Position numbers and translations under genes: made by a program. A DNA stretch of 64,000 nucleotides. Origin: Streptomyces massasporeus (lineage in GTDB: Bacteria; Actinomycetota; Actinomycetes; Streptomycetales; Streptomycetaceae). Positions 32,887 to 41,780 of this stretch are shown one piece after another; position 1 is the first letter of the stretch; each line of letters begins with the position of its first letter. The notes beneath the pieces were generated by a model. The model ran no database searches. It worked only from the letters and a program-made list of their open reading frames with translations, and was not told the origin of the DNA. The DNA lies in the NCBI RefSeq assembly GCF_014648995.1, contig NZ_BMSE01000028.1, forward strand, positions 27,070 to 91,069, read 5' to 3'.

Positions 32887-35800
32887 CTAGCGGAGGCGCT
32901 GGCTGATGACCTTAGACACACCGTCGCCCTGCATGGAGACGCCGTAGAGCGCGTCGGCGACCTCCATCGTGCGCTTCTGGTGGGTGATCACGATCAGCTG
33001 GGAGGCCTCCTGGAGCTCCTGCATGATCCGGATCAGCCGCTGGAGGTTGGTGTCGTCGAGGGCGGCCTCGACCTCGTCCATGACGTAGAACGGGCTGGGC
33101 CGCGCCTTGAAGATCGACACGAGCATCGCCACCGCGGTCAGCGACCGCTCCCCGCCCGAGAGCAGCGACAGCCGCTTGACCTTCTTGCCCGGCGGCCGGG
33201 CCTCGACGTCCACGCCCGTGGTGAGCATGTTGTCGGGGTCGGTCAGGATCAGCCGCCCGTCTCCACCGGGGAACAGCCGGCTGAAGACGCCCTCGAACTC
33301 CCGGGCCGTGTCGCGAAAGGCCTCGGTGAAGACCTGCTCGACGCGCTCGTCGACCTCCTTCACCACCTGCAGGAGGTCCGCCCGCGTCTTCTTCAGGTCT
33401 TCGAGCTGCTCGCTGAGGAACTGGTGGCGCTCCTCCAGCGCCGCGAACTCCTCCAGGGCGAGCGGGTTCACCTTGCCGAGCTGCTGGTAGGCACGCTCGG
33501 CGGCCTTGAGGCGCTTCTCCTGCTCGGCCCGGAGATACGGCCGGGGCAGGTTGCGCGGATGCTCCGGGTCCTCCGGCAGCTCCTCGCCCTCGGCGGGGGG
33601 CGAGGGCGGCACGAGCTGGTGCGGTCCGTACTCCGCCACCAGTCCGGCCGGTTCGACACCCAGCTCCTCCAGCGCCTTGGTCTCCAGCTGCTCGATGCGC
33701 AGCCGCTTCTCGGCGCCGAGTACCTCGCCGCGGTGGACCGAATCCGTCAACTTGTCGAGCTCTGCCTTGAGATCGCGCCCCTCGGTGCGGGCGCGGGCGA
33801 GTTCCTGCTCCCGGCGGGCCTTCGCGGCCTCGGCGGCGGTGCGTTCCTCGTCGGCACGGGCCAGGGAGACCTCGACGTGCGCGAGCAGCTGCCGCGCGCC
33901 CGAGCCGACGGCCTCGGCGACGGCCGCCTCGTGCCGCAGCCGGGCCCGCCGCTGTTCGGCACGCGCGCGTGCGTCGCGTTCGGCGCGGGCGGCCCGGTCG
34001 AGCGAGTCGGCCCGTCCGGCCAGACCCTTGACCCGTTCCTCGTGCGTACGAGCCTGGAGGCGGGCCTCCATCTCGGTCTGGCGGGCGTTGGCGCCGTCGG
34101 CGGCGAGCCGGTCCCGGGCGGAGGTGTCGGGCTCCTCCTCGATCGGCATCTCCTCGGCGACGGCGAGCCGCTCGGCGAGTTCCTCGACCTCTTCGAGCGC
34201 CCTGTCGAGGGCCTCCTGCGCCCGGGCCGCGGCGGCGGTGGACCGCTCGGCCTCCCCCGCCGCGCCCCGCGCCTGTCCGGCGAGACGGCCGAGCTGCTGG
34301 GCGACGGCCGACTTCTCCCGGTCGGCGGCGCGGCGCCGCTCCCCCAGCTCCTCGACGAGCGCGGCGCTCTCCTTGCGCCGGGCGACGGCCGCGGCTTGCG
34401 TCTCGGTCAGAGCCTCGCAGCGGACGGCGAGCTCTTCCAGCTCGGCGGCCGCCTCGTCGACGGAGGCCTGTACTTCGAGGAGGCTGGGTGCGCCGGCGGA
34501 GCCGCCGTGGGCGAAGTGGGCGCCGAGGAGGTCGCCTTCGGCGGTGACGGCGGTGAAGTGGGGGTGGCTGTATACGAGGTCTTCGGCGTCTTCGAGCGTG
34601 CCGACGACGACGATGCCGTGCAGCAGCCGTCGGACGGCCGGCATGAGGTCGGAGGGGCCGCGTACCAGATCTGCGGCGTAGGTGTGGCGGGCGTCTGCAG
34701 GGCCGTTGTGGCTGGTCGCGCAGTTCCCCGCGCTCCTGAGGGCGTCATCTCCCGCCAGGAGCAGGGTGGCCCTGCCTCCGTCCTGTTTGCGCAGGAGCCG
34801 GATCGCGTCGGCCGCGGATGCCGGGGACGTGACCGCGATGGCGTCCGCCGCCGCCCCGAACGCGGCGGCCAGGGCGACCTCGTGGCCCGGGGTCACCGTC
34901 AGCAGCTCCGCCGCCGGGCCGAGGAGGCCGGAGAGACGGTCCTTCGCCGCGAGCAGTATTCCGGTGCCGTCCTTGCGGCGCAGGCCCAGGGCCAGGGCCT
35001 CGTGGCGGGCCTGGGTGGCGGCGCGCCTCCGTTCCGCCGCCGTGGCGGCCTCGCGGGCGGCCGTGAGGGCGGCCTCGGCGTCGGTGAGCTGCTGTTTGGC
35101 CGACTCGTGCTGTTCGGCGAGGTCGGCGTCGCCGGCGTCGAGGCCGTCGACCTCGGCCTGGAGAGCCTCGTACTCCTCCTGGGCTGCGACGGCACGTTCC
35201 TGTGCCTCGTCGCGGGCGGCGGCCAGGCGTTCGATCTCGGCCTGGGCCGAGGCCGCGCGGGAGCGGGCGGCGTTGACCTGGCCGCTGAGCCGGGCCAGGC
35301 CCTCGCGCCGGTCGGCGATGGCGCGGGCGGCGTCCTTCAGACGCCGTTCCTCCTGGGTCAGGGCGCGTTCCAGCTCGGCCCGGTGGGCGACCGTGTCCTC
35401 CAGGGCGCGTTCGGCCGCCTCCAGGGCCGCCTCCAGCTCGGCCTCCTGCTCGCGGATGCGGGCGGCCTCGCGCTCCATGTCCTCGGGGTCGCGGCCGCGC
35501 CGCTCCTCGGGGGGCGCGGAGGTGGCGCTCTTCACCCGGGCGTCGGCCAGCGAGATCGTGCCGCGCACCCGTTCGGCGAGCTGGGAGAGCTCGTACCAGG
35601 TCTGCTGGGCGCGCTGGAGCCGCGGCGTGAGCTGCCGGACCTCGTCCTCCAGCAGGGCCTCGCGCTGTTGCGCCTTGCGCAGATCCTGCTCGGCGGACTC
35701 CTTGCGCTCCTTCAGTGCCGCCTCGTCGGCGACCTCGGCCTTGAGAGCCTCCCGGAGCCGTACGAGGTCGTCGGCCAGGAGACGCAGGCGGGCGTCGCGC

Positions 35801-36465
35801 AGGTCGGCCTGGATGACGGCGGCCCTGCGGGCGACGGCGGCCTGGCGGCCGAGGGGCTTGAGCTGCCGTCTGAGCTCGTCGGTGAGGTCCTGCACGCGCG
35901 CGAGGTTGGCCTGCATCGCGTCCAGCTTGCGCAGCGCCTTCTCTTTGCGCTTGCGGTGCTTGAGGACGCCGGCGGCCTCCTCGATGAAGGCGCGGCGGCC
36001 CATGGGATCGGCATGGAGCACGGAGTCGAGCTGGCCCTGGCCGACGATCACGTGCATCTCGCGGCCGATGCCGGAGTCGGAGAGGAGCTCCTGGATGTCG
36101 AGGAGGCGGCAGGTGTCGCCGTTGATCTGGTACTCGCTGCCGCCGTTGCGGAACATGATCCGCGTGATGGTGACCTCGGCGTACTCGATGGGCAGGGCCC
36201 CGTCGGAATTGTCGATGGTCAGGGACACCTCGGCGCGGCCCAGCGGGGGGCGGCCGGTGGTGCCGGCGAAGATGACGTCCTCCATCTTGCCGCCGCGCAG
36301 CGATTTGGCGCCCTGCTCGCCCATGACCCAGCTGAGCGCGTCGACGACGTTGGACTTGCCCGAGCCGTTCGGTCCGACGACGCACGTGATCCCCGGCTCG
36401 AACCGGAGGGTGGTCGCCGAGGCGAACGACTTGAACCCGCGGAGGGTCAGGGCCTTGAGGTGCAC
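32887..36465 (-). CDS. smc: Chromosome segregation ATPase Smc
   Basis: Condensin core subunit, 1192 residues. Walker A VVGPNGSGKSNVVDALSWVM near residue 33; long coiled coils to about residue 510 and again from 680; hinge between; the C-terminal head has signature LSLLSGGERSLTAVAML and Walker B FYVMDEVEAALDDTN. It compacts and segregates spore chromosomes with ScpA/ScpB. GTG 36465 gives the family start VHLKALTLRGFKSFA; the frame is open 25 codons upstream. A stretch near residues 575-596 (ALRSAGNCATSHNGP and on) is encoded by a dispersed repeat inserted in frame. Confidence 0.95.
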   Translation of the reverse strand: MHLKALTLRGFKSFASATTLRFEPGITCVVGPNGSGKSNVVDALSWVMGEQGAKSLRGGKMEDVIFAGTTGRPPLGRAEVSLTIDNSDGALPIEYAEVTITRIMFRNGGSEYQINGDTCRLLDIQELLSDSGIGREMHVIVGQGQLDSVLHADPMGRRAFIEEAAGVLKHRKRKEKALRKLDAMQANLARVQDLTDELRRQLKPLGRQAAVARRAAVIQADLRDARLRLLADDLVRLREALKAEVADEAALKERKESAEQDLRKAQQREALLEDEVRQLTPRLQRAQQTWYELSQLAERVRGTISLADARVKSATSAPPEERRGRDPEDMEREAARIREQEAELEAALEAAERALEDTVAHRAELERALTQEERRLKDAARAIADRREGLARLSGQVNAARSRAASAQAEIERLAAARDEAQERAVAAQEEYEALQAEVDGLDAGDADLAEQHESAKQQLTDAEAALTAAREAATAAERRRAATQARHEALALGLRRKDGTGILLAAKDRLSGLLGPAAELLTVTPGHEVALAAAFGAAADAIAVTSPASAADAIRLLRKQDGGRATLLLAGDDALRSAGNCATSHNGPADARHTYAADLVRGPSDLMPAVRRLLHGIVVVGTLEDAEDLVYSHPHFTAVTAEGDLLGAHFAHGGSAGAPSLLEVQASVDEAAAELEELAVRCEALTETQAAAVARRKESAALVEELGERRRAADREKSAVAQQLGRLAGQARGAAGEAERSTAAAARAQEALDRALEEVEELAERLAVAEEMPIEEEPDTSARDRLAADGANARQTEMEARLQARTHEERVKGLAGRADSLDRAARAERDARARAEQRRARLRHEAAVAEAVGSGARQLLAHVEVSLARADEERTAAEAAKARREQELARARTEGRDLKAELDKLTDSVHRGEVLGAEKRLRIEQLETKALEELGVEPAGLVAEYGPHQLVPPSPPAEGEELPEDPEHPRNLPRPYLRAEQEKRLKAAERAYQQLGKVNPLALEEFAALEERHQFLSEQLEDLKKTRADLLQVVKEVDERVEQVFTEAFRDTAREFEGVFSRLFPGGDGRLILTDPDNMLTTGVDVEARPPGKKVKRLSLLSGGERSLTAVAMLVSIFKARPSPFYVMDEVEAALDDTNLQRLIRIMQELQEASQLIVITHQKRTMEVADALYGVSMQGDGVSKVISQRLR
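34709..34737 (-). repeat. Dispersed Streptomyces repeat within the smc hinge region (short form)
   Basis: 29 nt starting tggctggtcgcgcagttccc and ending cgcgctcct. The termini (tggctggtcgcgc and ccccgcgc.cct) are shared with the longer element at 45078-45133. Sequences of this kind occur in many copies in Streptomyces intergenic regions. Here it is translated as part of Smc (GNCATSHN in minus-strand frame). Confidence 0.7.
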
Positions 36466-36580
36466 GCCGCCGGACTCTACCGCCCAGGTTGGTCTCACTC
36501 CATGAACCCACGGTTTCGCCGTTGAACGCGCAGGGCACATCAGACGTTAAAGACGGTGAAAGGATGCGGGGGCAAGAAAG

Positions 36581-36605
36581 AAGGGACGCCGACAGGGCGT
36601 CCCTT
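36581..36605 (-). terminator. Terminator between the coiled-coil microprotein gene and smc
   Basis: Perfect 10-bp stem aagggacgcc (36581-36590) with ggcgtccctt (36596-36605), 5-nt loop; on the minus strand it is followed by CTTTCTT. Likely ends the 67-residue gene's transcript so that smc has its own promoter in 36466-36580. Confidence 0.8.
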
Positions 36606-36685
36606 GCACTTCTGACTACTAGGCGGTTGTGACGGGCGGCCCAACCACTGCTGTGCTGCTGTGCTGTTGTGGAGCGGTGCAGTGA

Positions 36686-36889
36686 TCAGGTGAGCGCAGG
36701 CTCCGCCTGGTGTGCGTCAACGCTCTCCATGATCCTGTCGTGAGAAGCGGCAGCCGTCAGCGCTTCGTTCTCCGCCTGGATTCGTCCGAGCTCGGATTCC
36801 AGGTCCTGGACGCGCTGCTGGAGCCGTCGCATCTCGGCGAGGAGTCGAGGGTCGGAGCCGCCGACGTAACCGAGAAGCGCCTTTGCCAT
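36686..36889 (-). CDS. Small coiled-coil protein
   Basis: 67 residues from ATG 36889: MAKALLGYVGGSDPRLLAEM, then a heptad-patterned helix RRLQQRVQDLESELGRIQAE, then a short polar tail. No signal or membrane segment. AGGACCATCC-like purines lie upstream. Homologues are common in Streptomyces next to smc and are unannotated. A dimeric coiled coil is predicted; role unknown. Confidence 0.75.
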   Translation of the reverse strand: MAKALLGYVGGSDPRLLAEMRRLQQRVQDLESELGRIQAENEALTAAASHDRIMESVDAHQAEPALT

Positions 36890-37235
36890 GATGGATGGTC
36901 CTCCACAATGCGTGACCGACCGCTGCGGTGTGGGTCGTGAGGGATTCGCACCCGCGGTCTTGGCAGGGCCTGGAGTTGTACTGCCGTTCAGCCATGCCAA
37001 ACAGCTAAGGTGCGCGGGGCTTTCAGCGTCTCACCAAAAAGTTTGACGGTCAACACGATCACGCCCCGTATTGGGGGGCGACCCGGGCGCGCGCGGCCTG
37101 GAACGGCCGTACTGCGGCTTCTGCGGGGCCCTCGGGGCGTGGCGATCATCCTTGCGTGTGGAGCGGGCCAAGGCAAGCGGTTCTGGCAATCACCAGCGAG
37201 TTTCCATCCGGGACGGCCGCCTGCGACCCGCTTGA
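36890..37235. other. Intergenic region between acyP and the coiled-coil gene
   Basis: About 350 nt with no credible gene. It includes a mildly AT-richer patch (37000-37060) that could hold the promoter of the coiled-coil gene. Nothing else supported. Confidence 0.5.
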
Positions 37236-37256
37236 GGGCGGCCCCGTGGGCCGCCC
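37236..37256 (-). terminator. Terminator after acylphosphatase gene
   Basis: 9-bp stem gggcggccc (37236-37244), loop cgt, gggccgccc (37248-37256), 12 nt after the acylphosphatase stop on the minus strand. Confidence 0.75.
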
Positions 37257-37267
37257 GGCGGGAGTGA

Positions 37268-37549
37268 TCACCGGATGGCGAAGCCGTCGTAGCCGCCGCG
37301 AGGTGTGTCCCAGATCTCGGTGACGCCGTCCACGCGCCCGGGCGTGTCGTCACCCTGGAGCCACTCCAGCAGGCCTTCGCAGCCTTCGCGCCCACCCTCG
37401 GCGACCACCTGGACCCGGCCGTCGCCCAAATTGAGAGCAAAGCCACTCAGGCCGCCGATCTCCAGAGCCTTGGCCCGCGTGAACCAGCGGAAACCCACAC
37501 CTTGGACGCGTCCACGCACCCAGGCGACCAGTCGCACATCCTCGCTCAT
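37268..37549 (-). CDS. acyP: Acylphosphatase
   Basis: 93-residue enzyme hydrolysing acyl phosphates such as acetyl phosphate and 1,3-bisphosphoglycerate. The active-site loop GRVQGVGFRWFTRAKA supplies the catalytic Arg and GFALNLGDGRVQV the catalytic Asn. ATG 37549. Encoded upstream of the coiled-coil gene and smc, in the usual actinobacterial order. Confidence 0.95.
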   Translation of the reverse strand: MSEDVRLVAWVRGRVQGVGFRWFTRAKALEIGGLSGFALNLGDGRVQVVAEGGREGCEGLLEWLQGDDTPGRVDGVTEIWDTPRGGYDGFAIR

Positions 37550-37636
37550 GACTGCAACCTAACCGCCCAATCTCTCTCCGGGCACTTCCTCCACTTGCGC
37601 CATGCGGTACCGTCCCCCCTCAACGAATCTCATATG

Positions 37637-37660
37637 AAACTCACACGATCGGGTGAGTTT
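37637..37660 (+). promoter_or_regulatory. Inverted repeat upstream of the CAP-domain gene
   Basis: aaactcac (37637-37644) and gtgagttt (37653-37660): an 8-bp inverted repeat with an 8-nt spacer, 50 nt before the CAP gene ATG, next to AT-rich catatg. A plausible operator or 5'-UTR hairpin; no regulator is assignable. Confidence 0.4.
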
Positions 37661-37710
37661 GGTGTTGATCTCGAGGACGAGTCGACCGCCAGGACGAGGA
37701 AGGCCAGGAC

Positions 37711-38862
37711 ATGGGACGCCACCGACGCTCGGACGCCGGACGCGCCGCCACGGGCCGCGCCACGGGAATCACCCACCCCGACGGCTTCGCGGGGGGCCAC
37801 GATCCGCTGTACCCCACCGCGGACGACGCCCCGACGATGGGCATCGCGCCCTATCTGAACCCGGAGGCGTACGCCGGCAGCTACGCGAAGACCGAGGCCT
37901 ACCTGTTCGGGGACGAGGCGTCCGCCGCGGGTGACCGCTACGACGACACGGCCTTCTTCGCGAGCGACGGATTCGCGAGCGACGGCTTCACGCCCGACGG
38001 CGGCGCGCGGCGTTCCGGCTCGCACCGCCGCCGCAAGAAGACCGCCCGGCCGATGCGCACCGGGCTGCTCGGCGTCTCCGCCGCCGTCGCCCTCGGCACG
38101 GTCGCGGTCGCCACCGGCGCCGTGCCCGGCCTCGACAACTACAAGCTCGGCGGAGGCGGCGGGGCCGACAAGGTCCAGGCCGGGGACACGCCGACGAACA
38201 CCCCGATCGAGCAGGGCGGCACCTCCGGCAGCGCCGACAGCCGGGGCGAGACGCCCACCAGCCGGGACGCCGAGCGTTCCGGCTCGCCGTCGCCGTCCGC
38301 CTCGAAGTCGTCGGCCGCGCCGACGAAGACGCCGGAGACGCCGGAGAAGACGGAGAAGACGCAGGAGAAGACCCCGGAGAAGAAGGCGCCGGCGGCCACT
38401 CCGAGCGAGAAGCCGGACAACACTCCCTCGCGTACGGCCACGAAGGCGCCGGAGAAGCCCAGCGCTTCCGCCGCCCTGTCCGGGGAGTCCTCCGCGGCGG
38501 CCCAGGTCCTCAGCCTCGTGAACGAGGAGCGGGCCAAGGTGGGCTGCAGCCCGGTCGCGGCCAACAGCGCGCTGCAGTCGCTGGCGCAGAACTACAGCGA
38601 GGACATGGCCGCGCGGGGCTTCTTCGACCACACCGACCCGGACGGCCGCACCCCCTGGGACCGGGCCGAGAAGGCCGGGATATCCAACCTCGGCGGCGAG
38701 AACATCGCCCGCGGCCAGGCCGACGCCGCGGCCGTGATGGACGCCTGGATGAACAGCCCCGGCCACCGCGCCAACATACTGAACTGCGACTTCAAGACGC
38801 TGGGCGTCGGAGTCGAGCTCGGCTCCGGCGGCCCCTGGTGGACGCAGAACTTCGGCTACTGA
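37711..38862 (+). CDS. Membrane-anchored/secreted CAP (SCP/PR1-like) domain protein
   Basis: 383 residues. A hydrophilic cytoplasmic N-terminus (residues 1-112) is followed by one membrane segment (LLGVSAAVALGTVAVATG), a long Pro/Glu/Lys/Thr linker (about 140-255) and a C-terminal CAP domain: VLSLVNEERAKVGCSPV, LAQNYSEDMAARGFFDHTDP (His), GENIARGQ, WMNSPGHRANILN (second His), GVGVELGSGGPWWTQNFGY. So the CAP domain is outside the cell, tethered by the linker. Bacterial CAP proteins are mostly uncharacterised. It carries no lipobox. Confidence 0.88.
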   Translation: MGRHRRSDAGRAATGRATGITHPDGFAGGHDPLYPTADDAPTMGIAPYLNPEAYAGSYAKTEAYLFGDEASAAGDRYDDTAFFASDGFASDGFTPDGGARRSGSHRRRKKTARPMRTGLLGVSAAVALGTVAVATGAVPGLDNYKLGGGGGADKVQAGDTPTNTPIEQGGTSGSADSRGETPTSRDAERSGSPSPSASKSSAAPTKTPETPEKTEKTQEKTPEKKAPAATPSEKPDNTPSRTATKAPEKPSASAALSGESSAAAQVLSLVNEERAKVGCSPVAANSALQSLAQNYSEDMAARGFFDHTDPDGRTPWDRAEKAGISNLGGENIARGQADAAAVMDAWMNSPGHRANILNCDFKTLGVGVELGSGGPWWTQNFGY

Positions 38863-38878
38863 GCCCTGCTGGCGACGC

Positions 38879-39463
38879 TCAGGCGGCGGCCAGGCCCTTG
38901 AGGAACACCCTGGCCGTCTCCGCCACGCGCCGGCCCAGCTGTTCGGCGGTGGCGATGTCGGCCTTGTGGACGGCGTCCGGGCCCTCGTCGGCGTTGGTCT
39001 GAGCGGCCGCGCCGATGAAGACACCCAGGCGGTTCAGGTCGTGCTCGGAGCCGGTGCTGCTGTTCCAGCCCGGGAGCAGACCGAGGCTGACCCAGTGCAT
39101 GCCGAGCTGCGCGGCGAGGATCTGGAAGTACTGCAGGGTGTGCAGCTTGTCGCCGCTCTTGGACGCGGAGTTGGTGAAGCCCGCGGCCAGCTTGTCCTTC
39201 CAGGCCTGGGTGGCCCAGCGCTTCGAGGTGGCCTCCGCGAAGACGTGGAAGGCGCCGGACGCGGTGCCCATGTAGGTCGGCGAGCCGAACACGATGGCGT
39301 CCGAGCGGTCCAGGACCGCCCACTGCTCCTCGGTGATCTCGTCGACCTTGATCAGATGCACCTCGGCACCGGCCTCGACGGCACCGGCACGGACGGCCTC
39401 GGCGATCACGGCGGTGTGGCCGTAGCCGGAGTGGTAGGCGAGGGAGACGACAGGGGTGGTCAC
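38879..39463 (-). CDS. Flavodoxin-like NAD(P)H:quinone oxidoreductase (WrbA-like)
   Basis: 194 residues. FMN-binding flavodoxin fold: YHSGYGHTAVIAEAV phosphate loop and FGSPTYMGTASGAFHVF, as in WrbA/NADPH-dependent FMN reductases. It likely reduces quinones in defence against electrophile or oxidant stress. GTG 39463. Divergent from an HxlR regulator, and the shared intergenic region has nested inverted repeats, so HxlR control is likely. Confidence 0.88.
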   Translation of the reverse strand: MTTPVVSLAYHSGYGHTAVIAEAVRAGAVEAGAEVHLIKVDEITEEQWAVLDRSDAIVFGSPTYMGTASGAFHVFAEATSKRWATQAWKDKLAAGFTNSASKSGDKLHTLQYFQILAAQLGMHWVSLGLLPGWNSSTGSEHDLNRLGVFIGAAAQTNADEGPDAVHKADIATAEQLGRRVAETARVFLKGLAAA

Positions 39464-39488
39464 GTGAGAACTCCTGGAATAGGCAGGT

Positions 39489-39547
39489 CGCTAACGATGA
39501 CCAAAGGAAAGCACTAACTTCTGGTTAGTGCAACCTGTCGGTTAGCG
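39489..39547. promoter_or_regulatory. HxlR operator candidate, nested inverted repeats
   Basis: Inner repeat: gcactaac (39511-39518), 5 nt, gttagtgc (39524-39531). Outer repeat: cgctaac (39489-39495) and gttagcg (39541-39547). Both contain the ctaac/gttag core. They lie between the flavodoxin gene (starts 39463) and the HxlR gene (starts 39571), close to both starts. Confidence 0.65.
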
Positions 39548-39570
39548 CTGTGCTGGCGTAGGCTGAGCAC

Positions 39571-39969
39571 ATGACCACCACCCAGGAGCTCACGGAGGGG
39601 CTCGACGACCTCCCGTACAACGTGTTCGCCAAGGCCTGTCCGTCGCGCGGCACGCTGGAGCACATCACGGGCCGCTGGGGCGGCCTCACGCTCGGCGCCC
39701 TGTACGAGGGCTCGCTGCGCTTCAACGAGCTGCGCCGACGCGTCGACGGGGTGAGCGAGAAGATGCTGTCCCAGACGCTGCACGCCCTGGAGCGCGACGG
39801 CCTCGTCCACCGCGAGGCCCAGCCGACCAACCCGCCCCGGGTGGACTACGAACTGACGCCGCTGGGGCGCCAGGTGGCCGAGCGGCTGCTCGCCCTGATC
39901 CACTTCGTGGAGGGCAGCATGGACGAGGTCCTGGCCGCGCGCGAGCGGTACGACTCCGCTAGGGCGTGA
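39571..39969 (+). CDS. HxlR-family winged-helix regulator
   Basis: 132-residue HxlR/MarR-like winged helix. The family's N-terminal cysteine (NVFAKACPSRGTLEHITGRWG) is present, after which come the DNA-binding helices (FNELRRRVDGVSEKMLSQTL) and wing (RDGLVHREAQPTNPPRVDYELT). Many HxlR proteins sense thiol-reactive compounds through that Cys. Probably represses itself and the divergent flavodoxin gene. The 3' end overlaps the convergent mutM by 11 nt. Confidence 0.92.
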   Translation: MTTTQELTEGLDDLPYNVFAKACPSRGTLEHITGRWGGLTLGALYEGSLRFNELRRRVDGVSEKMLSQTLHALERDGLVHREAQPTNPPRVDYELTPLGRQVAERLLALIHFVEGSMDEVLAARERYDSARA

Positions 39970-40819
39970 CCCGCGGCGGCCGCTGGCACGTCGGGCAGTA
40001 GTAACTTGACCGGTTCATCCACGGCCGCCGCCGCATGGGCGTGCCGCAGCGCCGGCAGGGCAGGCCCTCACGGCCGTACGCGTCGAGCGACCGGTCGAAG
40101 TACCCCGACTCGCCGTTGACGTTGACGTACAGGCTGTCGAAGCTGGTGCCGCCCACCGAGAGGGCCGCGTTCATCACGTCCCGCACATGGCCCAGGAGCA
40201 TCAGGGTGCGCGGGCGCGTGAAGGTGGCGGTCGGACGCTCGTAGTGGATGCGGGCGCGCCACAGGGCCTCGTCCGCGTAGATGTTGCCGACGCCGCTGAT
40301 CAGCGACTGGTCCAGCAGGGCCCGCTTGATCGTGGACCGCTTGCGGCGCAGCGCCTGGTGGAAGGCCTCGTCGTCGAAGAGCTCGTCGAGCGGGTCCCGG
40401 GCGATGTGCGCGATGACGTCGGGCAGACCGTCGGGGGTGGTCTCGTGCAGCGAGAGGCCGCCGAAGGTGCGCTGGTCGACGAAGCGGAGTTCGGTGTCCA
40501 GGGTGTCCGTGAAGCGGACGCGGATGCGCAGGTGCTTCTCGTCCGGGGCCGTGTGCGGCTGCACCAGCAGCTGGCCGCTCATGCCGAGGTGGGCCAGGAT
40601 CGACTGGTCCGTGTCCTCCAGGGGCAGCCACAGGTACTTGCCGCGGCGACTGGGCACGCCGATGCGGTGGCCCTTCAGGCGATGCGCGAAGTCGTCCGCG
40701 CCCGCGAGATGGCGGCGCACCGCGCGCGGGTGCAGCACCTCGGCCTCGGCGACGGTCCGGTGGGCGACCCACCGCTCGAGACCTCGCCGTACGACCTCGA
40801 CCTCGGGCAACTCGGGCAT
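39959..40819 (-). CDS. mutM: Formamidopyrimidine-DNA glycosylase MutM/Fpg
   Basis: Removes 8-oxoguanine and formamidopyrimidines by N-glycosylase/AP-lyase action. 286 residues: the N-terminal MPELPEVE places catalytic Pro2 and Glu3; Lys in GRRGKYLW; helix-two-turn-helix with SLISGVGNIYADEALW; C-terminal zinc finger CRRC(16)CPTC. Its 3' end overlaps the convergent HxlR gene. Follows rnc. Confidence 0.97.
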   Translation of the reverse strand: MPELPEVEVVRRGLERWVAHRTVAEAEVLHPRAVRRHLAGADDFAHRLKGHRIGVPSRRGKYLWLPLEDTDQSILAHLGMSGQLLVQPHTAPDEKHLRIRVRFTDTLDTELRFVDQRTFGGLSLHETTPDGLPDVIAHIARDPLDELFDDEAFHQALRRKRSTIKRALLDQSLISGVGNIYADEALWRARIHYERPTATFTRPRTLMLLGHVRDVMNAALSVGGTSFDSLYVNVNGESGYFDRSLDAYGREGLPCRRCGTPMRRRPWMNRSSYYCPTCQRPPRVTP

Positions 40820-40850
40820 GGGGTCCCCCGTCGCATACCTGTGGATGACG

Positions 40851-40883
40851 CGAGCGCCCGCCCCGGGCAGGGGCGGGCGCTCG
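40851..40883 (-). terminator. Terminator between rnc and mutM
   Basis: 14-bp perfect stem (40851-40864 with 40870-40883) and 5-nt loop gggca, 42 nt after the rnc stop and 32 nt before the mutM start. It implies mutM has its own promoter or relies on read-through. Confidence 0.85.
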
Positions 40884-40924
40884 GGTGCGCTGTGCGTGCC
40901 GCCCCCAAAGAGGGGCGGCGGCGG

Positions 40925-41761
40925 TCAGCCGCCGGCGGGGCCGTCGGTAACCGTCCTGGCGGCCTGAGCAGCTGCCGTCTGCGTCTCCTCGGCGGCCTTC
41001 GCCGCCTTGGCACGCTCGTCCGCGGCGGCCCGGATGGACCGCCATGCGGACTCGGCGGCCTGCTGCTCCGCCTCCTTCTTGCTGCGGCCGGTGCCGGTGC
41101 CGTACGAGACGCCTCCGACGCGGGCGGCAGCAGTGAAGGTCTTCTCATGGTCGGGGCCGGTCTCCGTGACCAGGTACTCGGGAACACCGAGCCCCTCGGT
41201 CGCGGTGAGCTCCTGGAGACTGGTCTTCCAGTCCAGGCCGGCTCCGAGGTTCGAAGACTTTTCGATCAGGGGGTCGAACAGGCGGTGCACCAGCTCCGCC
41301 GCCGAGTCCAGTCCCTGGTCGAGGTAGACCGCGCCGATCACGGCTTCCAGCGTGTCGGCGAGGATGGACGCCTTGTCCCGGCCGCCCGTGCCCTCTTCGC
41401 CCCGGCCTAGCCGGATGAAGGAGCCCAGGTCGAGCCCGCGGCCCACCTCGGCGAGCGCACGCGAGTTGACCACCGCGGCCCGCAGCTTGGCCAACTGGCC
41501 TTCTGGGAGGTCGGGGTGGGTGCGGTACAGCGTGTCCGTGACCACGAGGCCGAGGACGGAGTCCCCGAGGAACTCCAGGCGCTCGTTGGTCGGCAGACCG
41601 CCGTTCTCGTATGCGTACGACCGGTGGGTCAGTGCGCGTACCAGAAGGGCGGACTCGAGCTTGTACCCGAGCCGCCCTTCCAGAAGCGTGTGGGACGAGG
41701 CCTGGTTGTCCGCCGGAGCACTCCCGCTCGCGCGGGAAGACTTGTTCTTTGGCGTGGACAC
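40925..41761 (-). CDS. rnc: Ribonuclease III
   Basis: Endonuclease for double-stranded RNA, in Streptomyces also known as AbsB, a global regulator of antibiotic synthesis. 278 residues from GTG 41761. Catalytic signature NERLEFLGDSVLG, then DKASILADTLEAVIGAVYLD with the second acidic cluster, and a C-terminal double-stranded RNA-binding domain (TSLQELTATEGLGVPEYLV ... SKKEAEQQAAESAW). The last 30 residues are Ala-rich. Starts 19 nt after rpmF. Confidence 0.96.
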   Translation of the reverse strand: MSTPKNKSSRASGSAPADNQASSHTLLEGRLGYKLESALLVRALTHRSYAYENGGLPTNERLEFLGDSVLGLVVTDTLYRTHPDLPEGQLAKLRAAVVNSRALAEVGRGLDLGSFIRLGRGEEGTGGRDKASILADTLEAVIGAVYLDQGLDSAAELVHRLFDPLIEKSSNLGAGLDWKTSLQELTATEGLGVPEYLVTETGPDHEKTFTAAARVGGVSYGTGTGRSKKEAEQQAAESAWRSIRAAADERAKAAKAAEETQTAAAQAARTVTDGPAGG

Positions 41762-41780
41762 AGTGCCTCTCACCAGCCGC

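Noticed and set aside
32980..36525. A 1181-codon open frame on the plus strand opposite smc
   Set aside because: It is the antisense shadow of smc in high-GC DNA: no ribosome-binding site, Leu/Gly/Arg-rich composition, no domain.
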